Source: Streptomyces pyxinicus
GTDB taxonomy: Bacteria; Actinomycetota; Actinomycetes; Streptomycetales; Streptomycetaceae
NCBI RefSeq assembly: GCF_024753135.1
Contig: NZ_JANUGP010000011.1
Location: 1 to 64,000, forward strand
Reading direction: 5' to 3'
DNA length: 64,000 nt
Under the pieces are notes generated by a model. That model saw only the letters and a program-made list of their open reading frames with translations, had not been told where the DNA came from and did not search any database. This document shows positions 59,476 to 64,000 of this stretch, one piece after another. Every line of letters starts with the position of its first letter. Within the stretch, counting starts at the first letter, position 1. The position numbers were made by a program, and so were the translations under genes.

Positions 59476-60429
59476 ATGGGCATGACCCCAGAGAACAAGG
59501 GCACGGCCCAGCTGACGATCGCGATGGTGCTCTCCGGCACCCTCGGGCTCTTCGTCGTCGAGTCGGGCGCCTCGCCCTTCAACGTCGTCTTCTTCCGTGT
59601 CCTGTTCGGCGCCCTGGCGCTGGGCACCTACGTCGTCGCCCGCGGCTGGCTGCGCGGCCACGGCTTCACCCCGCGCACCCTCGGGCTCGCCGTGCTCGGC
59701 GGGGTGTTCATCGTCTTCAACTGGGTGCTGCTCTTCGAGTCGTACCGCAACACGTCCATCTCGGTGGCGACGGTCGTCTACCACACCCAGCCGTTCTACG
59801 TGGTGCTGCTCGGCGCCCTGCTGTTCCGCGAGCGCCTGACCGCCGCCAAGGCCGGCTGGATCGGGGTCGCCTTCGCGGGCCTGGTCCTGGTCTCCGGCGT
59901 CACCCCGGCCGACTTCACCGGCGGCGGCTCCTACCTCACCGGCATCGGGCAGGCCCTGCTCGCCGCCCTGCTCTACGGCCTGTCCACCCTGGTCACCAAG
60001 CGCATCACCGGTGTCCGTCCGCACCTGATCGCCCTCGTGCAGGTCCTGGTCGGCATCCCGCTGCTGCTGCCCTTCGCCGACTTCGGCGCGATGCGCGGCA
60101 CCGGCTGGGACTGGGGCTGGCTGGCCGGGCTCGGCCTCATCCACACCGGCGTGATGTACGTCCTGATGTACGCCGCCTACGCCAAGCTGCCCACCGCAAA
60201 GATCGCCGTCCTCGCCTTCGTCTATCCGGCCGTCGCCATGGTCATGGACTGGGCGGTCTACGGCCACCACATCGGGCTCGTCCAGGCCCTCGGCGTCCCG
60301 CTGATCGTGGCCGCCAGCCTCAAGGTCACCCTGGCCCGGACACCAGCTGCCGCGCCTGCTCCACGAACAGCCGCACGTGCGCCGGAAGCCGCTTCCCGGA
60401 CCGCCACGCCAGCTGCGTCCGAAGCGTGA
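59476..60429 (+). CDS. EamA (DMT) family transporter
   Basis: A 317-residue drug/metabolite transporter with ten hydrophobic segments in two EamA repeats, such as QLTIAMVLSGTLGLFVVESG, FIVFNWVLLFESYRNTSISVATVVYHTQPFYVVLLGALLF and IAVLAFVYPAVAMVMDWAVYG. Typical substrates are amino acids or metabolites. The Ala/Thr/Pro-rich C-terminal tail overlaps the 3' end of the lysR gene on the other strand by 104 bp. ATG 59482 is an alternative start. Confidence 0.87.
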   Translation: MGMTPENKGTAQLTIAMVLSGTLGLFVVESGASPFNVVFFRVLFGALALGTYVVARGWLRGHGFTPRTLGLAVLGGVFIVFNWVLLFESYRNTSISVATVVYHTQPFYVVLLGALLFRERLTAAKAGWIGVAFAGLVLVSGVTPADFTGGGSYLTGIGQALLAALLYGLSTLVTKRITGVRPHLIALVQVLVGIPLLLPFADFGAMRGTGWDWGWLAGLGLIHTGVMYVLMYAAYAKLPTAKIAVLAFVYPAVAMVMDWAVYGHHIGLVQALGVPLIVAASLKVTLARTPAAAPAPRTAARAPEAASRTATPAASEA

Positions 60430-61207
60430 ACGGCGGCTCCCAGGCGAGCCGTACCAGGGAGCCCTCCGCGAGTTCGGCGGCGACCGTCACCTCGGGCAGC
60501 AACGCCACCCCGAGGCCGGCCGCCGCCGCGCGCTTGGTCGCCTCGATCGTGCCGAACTCCATGAACTCCACCGGTTCCAGCGCCGCCAGCTCCCGCTCGA
60601 ACAGGTCCCGGTAGGCGCACCCCGGCTCGGTCGCCAGCAGGGCGCGGCCGGTCAGGTCGGCCGTCGTCACCGGCCGCCCGGTCAGCGGGTGCCCGGGCGC
60701 CGCGACCAGCGCCAGCGGCTCCACCGCCAGCACGGCCGTCTCCAGGCCCGGGTGCGCGGTCCGCTCCTCCATCAGGAACCCGACGTCGTAGGTGCCCTGG
60801 CGCAGCGCCTGCCGGGTCTCGTCGCCGATGGTGGTGCGCAGCGCGATCCGCACCTTCGGGTGGCGGTGGTGGAAGTACTCCAGCAGCGGCGGCAGCCGGT
60901 AGGAGGTCAGCGACTCCATGGTGCCGACGGTCAGCGTGCCCGACGGCTCGGCCGGCTCGGTGACGGCCGCGCGGGCCTCCTCGGACAGCTCGATGATCTG
61001 CCGGGCGTACGGCAGCAGCCGCGCACCCGCGTCGGTGAGCCGGATGCGGCTGCCGAGCCGGTCGAACAGCTCCACCCCGAGGGACGACTCCAGGGCGCGG
61101 ACCTGACCGGTCACACTGGACTGGGCGTACGACAGCTCGGTCGCGGCCCGGGTGAAGCTGAGGACGGTGGCGACCTTCTCGAAGGTGACGAGCAGCCGGA
61201 GTTCCAC
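60326..61207 (-). CDS. LysR family transcriptional regulator
   Basis: A 293-residue regulator. Helix-turn-helix: LLVTFEKVATVLSFTRAATELSYAQSSVTGQVRALESSLGVELF. The effector domain includes LTVGTMESLTSYRLPPLLEYFHHRHPKVRI. GTG start. It is encoded 3 bp after the PLDc_N gene on the same strand. It faces the EamA gene tail to tail and may regulate it, but the common divergent LysR arrangement does not apply here. Confidence 0.92.
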   Translation of the reverse strand: MELRLLVTFEKVATVLSFTRAATELSYAQSSVTGQVRALESSLGVELFDRLGSRIRLTDAGARLLPYARQIIELSEEARAAVTEPAEPSGTLTVGTMESLTSYRLPPLLEYFHHRHPKVRIALRTTIGDETRQALRQGTYDVGFLMEERTAHPGLETAVLAVEPLALVAAPGHPLTGRPVTTADLTGRALLATEPGCAYRDLFERELAALEPVEFMEFGTIEATKRAAAAGLGVALLPEVTVAAELAEGSLVRLAWEPPFTLRTQLAWRSGKRLPAHVRLFVEQARQLVSGPG

Positions 61208-61210
61208 GGC

Positions 61211-61492
61211 TCAGTCGTCGCTCTTCGGCTTCTCCAGGGACTTCAGGAACTCCGGGTTGTCGTCCGGCGCCACCCAGCCGCCGCCCGCGCTCCGCCGCCC
61301 CGCGCCGTGGCGCACCTTGCCGGTGACCAGCCAGGCGACCGGACCGACCAGCACCTCGCCGAAGAGCAGCACGATGATCACCCACACCACCTTGGGCAGA
61401 TGGCGGACGTCGTCCTCCGGGGTGTTCAGACAGTCCACGAACGCGTAGATCCACAGCGCCAGGACCAGCAGGACGGGCAGATACCTGAGCAT
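61211..61492 (-). CDS. PLD nuclease N-terminal (PLDc_N) small membrane protein
   Basis: A 93-residue protein. Two hydrophobic segments (YLPVLLVLALWIYAFVDCLN and VVWVIIVLLFGEVLVGPVAWLV) around DVRHLPK form the PLDc_N module without any nuclease domain. A charged cytoplasmic tail ends EFLKSLEKPKSDD. Common in streptomycetes; function unknown. The longer in-frame extension runs into the 176-bp repeats and is rejected. Confidence 0.85.
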   Translation of the reverse strand: MLRYLPVLLVLALWIYAFVDCLNTPEDDVRHLPKVVWVIIVLLFGEVLVGPVAWLVTGKVRHGAGRRSAGGGWVAPDDNPEFLKSLEKPKSDD

Positions 61493-61699
61493 GGTCGTGC
61501 GCTCTCCCGACAGTGTGAGACGGCCCCGGTGACCGGGCCAGGGTAGCGGGTGCGCAGGACGGCGTCGCCCGTCCCGCTCCTCGCCCTCCCGAGCGGCCCG
61601 CCGAGGCCGCACCGCGCCGGCTCGCCGTCCCGGCCGGTGCCACACGGCGCCGGGGCACGGCCTCGCGGTCGGCGGCCGGTGCGACACGGCGCCGCGGCC

Positions 61700-62075
61700 C
61701 GGCGGCCCCCGCCCCCGCCGGTCGGCGGCTGGCGTCTGCCTCGCTCCGGTGGCCGCTCCCGGGTCGCGCGGGTCCGGCCGGGTGGCCTGTCCCGTCCTCT
61801 GCCGTGCCGTTCCTGTCGTCCTCGGCCCCGTCGGCGGCTCGCAGCGGGCGCGTCCTGCCGCCCCGGCGCCCTCGGCCCGGCGGCCCCCGCCCCCGCCGGT
61901 CGGCGGCCGGCGTCTGCCTCGCCCCGGCGACCGCTCCCGGGTCGCGCGGGCCCGGCCGGGTGGCCTGTCCCGCTCTCTGCCGTGCCGTTCCTGTCGTCCT
62001 CGGCCCCGTCGGCGGCCCGCAGCGGGCGCGTCCCGCCGCCCCGGCGCCGCGGTCCGGCGGCCCCCGCCCCCGCGG
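61700..62075. repeat. 176-bp tandem repeat, two copies and a partial third
   Basis: Copy 1 runs 61700-61875, copy 2 61876-62051, and about 24 bp of a third copy follow. Each starts CCCGGCGGCCCCCGCCCCCG. Copies differ at scattered positions. The gap 61493-62126 holds no gene; open frames across it are Arg/Pro/Gly/Ala-rich low-complexity. Ends 50 bp before the menaquinone decarboxylase ATG. Confidence 0.85.
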
Positions 62076-62126
62076 AACCCGCCCCGGTGACCGGTCCCGG
62101 GTAGCCGGTGGCCGATACTGGGGCAC

Positions 62127-63584
62127 ATGGCTTACGACGATCTTCGCTCCCTGCTGCGGGCGCTGGAGCGCGAGGGTGACCTCAAGCGCATCAAGGCCGA
62201 GGTCGACCCCCACCTGGAAGTCGGGGAGATCGTCGACCGGGTGCAGAAGGCGGGCGGCCCGGCGCTGCTCTTCGAGAACGTCAGGGGCTCCGCGATGCCA
62301 CTGGCGATGAACGTCTTCGGCACCGACCGCCGGCTGCTGAAGGCGCTGGGCCTGACGTCGTACGGCGAGATCTCCGAGAAGATCGGCGGCCTGCTCCGCC
62401 CCGAGCTGCCGCACGGCTTCGTCGGCGTGCGCGAGGCCTTCGGCAAGCTCGGCGCGATGGCCCACGTGCCGCCGCGGAAGGTCAAGCCCGACAACGCCCC
62501 CGTGCAGGAAGTGGTCCTGCGCGGCGACGACGTCGACCTCGACCGGCTCCCGGCGCTGTTCACCTGGCCCCAGGACGGCGGCTCCTTCTTCAACCTGGGC
62601 CTGACCCACACCAAGGACCCGGAGACCGGCATCCGCAACCTGGGCCTGTACCGGCTCCAGCGGCACGACCGGCGCACCATCGGCATGCACTGGCAGATCC
62701 ACAAGGACAGCCGCAACCACTACCAGGTGGCCGCCCGCCGGGGCGAGCGGCTGCCGGTCGCGATCGCCTTCGGCTGCCCGCCCGCCGTCACCTACGCCTC
62801 CACCGCGCCGCTGCCCGGCGACATCGACGAGTACCTGTTCGCCGGGTTCCTCGCGGGCAAGCGGATCGAGATGGTCGACTGCAAGACGGTCCCGCTCCAG
62901 GTCCCGGCGAACGCCGAGGTCGTCCTGGAGGGCTGGCTGGAGCCCGGCGAGATGCTGCCCGAGGGCCCCTTCGGCGACCACACCGGCTTCTACACCCCGC
63001 AGGAGCCCTTCCCGGCACTGACCATCGACTGCGTCACCATGCGAAAGCGGCCGCTGCTCCAGTCGATCGTCGTCGGCCGCCCGCCCACCGAGGACGGCCC
63101 GCTCGGCCGCGCCACGGAGCGGTTCTTCCTGCCGCTGCTCAAGATCATCGTCCCGGACATCGTGGACTACCACCTCCCCGAGGCCGGCGGCTTCCACAAC
63201 TGCGCGATCGTCTCGATCGACAAGAAGTACCCGAAGCACGCGCAGAAGGTGATGCACGCGGTGTGGGGGGCGCACATGATGTCCCTGACGAAACTGATCG
63301 TGGTGGTGGACGCCGACTGCGACGTCCACGACCTCCACGAGGTCGCCTGGCGGGCCCTCGGCAACACCGACTACGCCCGCGACCTCACCGTCGTAGAAGG
63401 CCCCGTCGACCACCTGGACCATGCCTCCTACCAGCAGTTCTGGGGCGGCAAGGCGGGCATCGACGCCACCCGGAAATGGCCGGAGGAGGGCTACACCCGC
63501 GACGGCGGATGGCCCGAGATGGTCCTCTCGGACCCGGATACGGCGGCCCTGGTGGACCGCCGCTGGAAGGAGTACGGCCTGTGA
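62127..63584 (+). CDS. mqnL: menaquinone biosynthesis decarboxylase (UbiD family)
   Basis: A 485-residue UbiD-family decarboxylase. It has LLRALEREGDLKRIKAEVDPHLEVGEI, LLFENVRGSAMPLAMNVFGTDRR, GLYRLQRHDRRTIGMHWQIHKDSRNHY and EGPFGDHTGFYTPQEP. UbiD proteins use prenylated FMN, made by a UbiX partner. In Streptomyces, which uses the futalosine route, the homologue is proposed to decarboxylate 1,4-dihydroxy-6-naphthoate. GTG of the UbiA gene overlaps its stop. Confidence 0.9.
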   Translation: MAYDDLRSLLRALEREGDLKRIKAEVDPHLEVGEIVDRVQKAGGPALLFENVRGSAMPLAMNVFGTDRRLLKALGLTSYGEISEKIGGLLRPELPHGFVGVREAFGKLGAMAHVPPRKVKPDNAPVQEVVLRGDDVDLDRLPALFTWPQDGGSFFNLGLTHTKDPETGIRNLGLYRLQRHDRRTIGMHWQIHKDSRNHYQVAARRGERLPVAIAFGCPPAVTYASTAPLPGDIDEYLFAGFLAGKRIEMVDCKTVPLQVPANAEVVLEGWLEPGEMLPEGPFGDHTGFYTPQEPFPALTIDCVTMRKRPLLQSIVVGRPPTEDGPLGRATERFFLPLLKIIVPDIVDYHLPEAGGFHNCAIVSIDKKYPKHAQKVMHAVWGAHMMSLTKLIVVVDADCDVHDLHEVAWRALGNTDYARDLTVVEGPVDHLDHASYQQFWGGKAGIDATRKWPEEGYTRDGGWPEMVLSDPDTAALVDRRWKEYGL

Positions 63585-64000
63585 CCAGCGCCTCCGCCGC
63601 GATCCCACGGCAGCCGGGCCGCACGAAGGCGTTCCTGCGCCTGGTGATGATCGAGCACTCCATCTTCGCGCTGCCCTTCGCCTACATCGCCGCGCTCACC
63701 GCGATGTTCCAGTGGGACGAGAACATCCACTGGGGCCGGCTGCTGCTGGTCACCGTCTGCATGGTCGGCCTGCGCACGTTCGCGATGGCCGTCAACCGGA
63801 TCATCGACCGCGAGATCGACGCCCGGAACCCGCGCACCGCGCACCGCGAGCTGGTGACCGGTGCGATGTCCGTCCGGCACGCCTGGACCGGCGCCGTCGT
63901 CGCCCTGGTGGTCTTCCTCGGCGCGGCGGCCCTGCTCAACCCGCTGTGCCTGGCCCTCGCGCCGGTGGCCGTGGTCCCGATGGTGGTCTACCCCTACGGC
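63581..64000 (+). CDS. mqnP: UbiA family prenyltransferase (menaquinone), truncated by window end
   Basis: The first 140 residues of a membrane prenyltransferase, starting GTG in GTGA overlap with the decarboxylase. The polyprenyl-diphosphate-binding motif is NRIIDREIDARNPRT (NxxxDxxxD). Hydrophobic segments are LVMIEHSIFALPFAYIAALTAM, LLLVTVCMVGLRTFAMAV and AWTGAVVALVVFLGAAALLNPLCLALA. It is expected to attach the isoprenoid chain in menaquinone synthesis. The 3' end lies outside the window. Confidence 0.88.
   Translation, partial: MTSASAAIPRQPGRTKAFLRLVMIEHSIFALPFAYIAALTAMFQWDENIHWGRLLLVTVCMVGLRTFAMAVNRIIDREIDARNPRTAHRELVTGAMSVRHAWTGAVVALVVFLGAAALLNPLCLALAPVAVVPMVVYPYG

Noticed and set aside
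1..64000. tRNA, rRNA or known riboswitch
   Set aside because: I looked for CCA-ending cloverleaf patterns and for cobalamin, TPP and SAM motif cores in the intergenic regions and saw none I could support. A covariance search was not possible.

Overview
The window is high-GC actinobacterial chromosome and almost certainly Streptomyces. Genes show strong G/C third-position bias, GTG starts are common, and stop/start overlaps (ATGA, GTGA, TGATG) tie many operons together. Genus markers include the developmental sigma factor BldN with its anti-sigma factor RsbN, a long sortase-anchored chaplin, Rex with its operator, a WhiJ-like HTH/DUF397 locus, class I lysyl-tRNA synthetase and a futalosine-type menaquinone gene. 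All gene identifications are from reading the translated sequence; no database search was run.

Layout. 1-5.2 kb: HAD phosphatase, membrane protein, MFS exporter overlapping an AcuC-type deacetylase, a repeat-rich gap, and a phosphatase-like protein. 5.2-12.1 kb: developmental block with BdtA-like HTH protein, a 32-residue basic bS22-like peptide, an atypical SDR, an acyltransferase, rsbN and bldN, a HAD-IB phosphatase and a glutaredoxin-like protein. 12.3-17.5 kb: rex-hemA-hemC-hemD operon behind a Rex operator. 17.5-20.9 kb: WhiJ-like HTH gene with two tandem DUF397 genes, an HATPase protein, and a divergent TetR/oxidoreductase pair. 21-25.8 kb: hemB, lipoprotein, membrane HTH protein, DUF4253 protein, long chaplin. 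26-34.4 kb: divergent argS and lysS, DUF2637 protein, two DUF3558 lipoproteins, rtcB. 34.5-39.4 kb: SDR, small membrane protein, YnfA, MDR/TetR pair, luciferase-like monooxygenase and its FMN reductase. 39.4-39.8 kb: a 26-bp repeat array containing a second copy of the reductase 3' end. 39.8-43.9 kb: two-component system, small membrane protein, M55 peptidase, flavoprotein. 43.9-48.4 kb: an inserted island. 48.4-57.3 kb: conserved protein, hemL, phosphatase, polysaccharide deacetylase, and a complete System II cytochrome c maturation operon (TlpA-CcdA-ResB-CcsB). 57.3-61.5 kb: SRPBCC protein, stand-alone condensation-domain protein, EamA exporter, LysR regulator, PLDc_N protein. 61.5-62.1 kb: a 176-bp tandem repeat. 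62.1-64 kb: menaquinone decarboxylase (UbiD family) and the start of a UbiA prenyltransferase, cut by the window edge.

How the genes connect. Two themes run through the window. The first is respiration and redox: Rex senses NADH/NAD+ and heads the tetrapyrrole operon; hemB and hemL complete the early haem pathway; the ccs operon attaches haem to cytochromes; the last genes make menaquinone. The second is aerial development: BldD-type sites lie before bdtA and bldN, and matching SigBldN-like promoters lie before rsbN and the chaplin gene.

The best candidate for something undescribed is the 44.0-48.15 kb island. It carries an HTH/TPR-like regulator, a YdcF (DUF218) protein and a WbqC-family protein in one operon. 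Diverging from it is a cassette with a serine-recombinase-like protein that has no recognisable active-site serine, a small acidic protein and a broken DUF7848 protein. The island is bounded by fragments of the two genes that flank it, so the insertion event left a visible scar.
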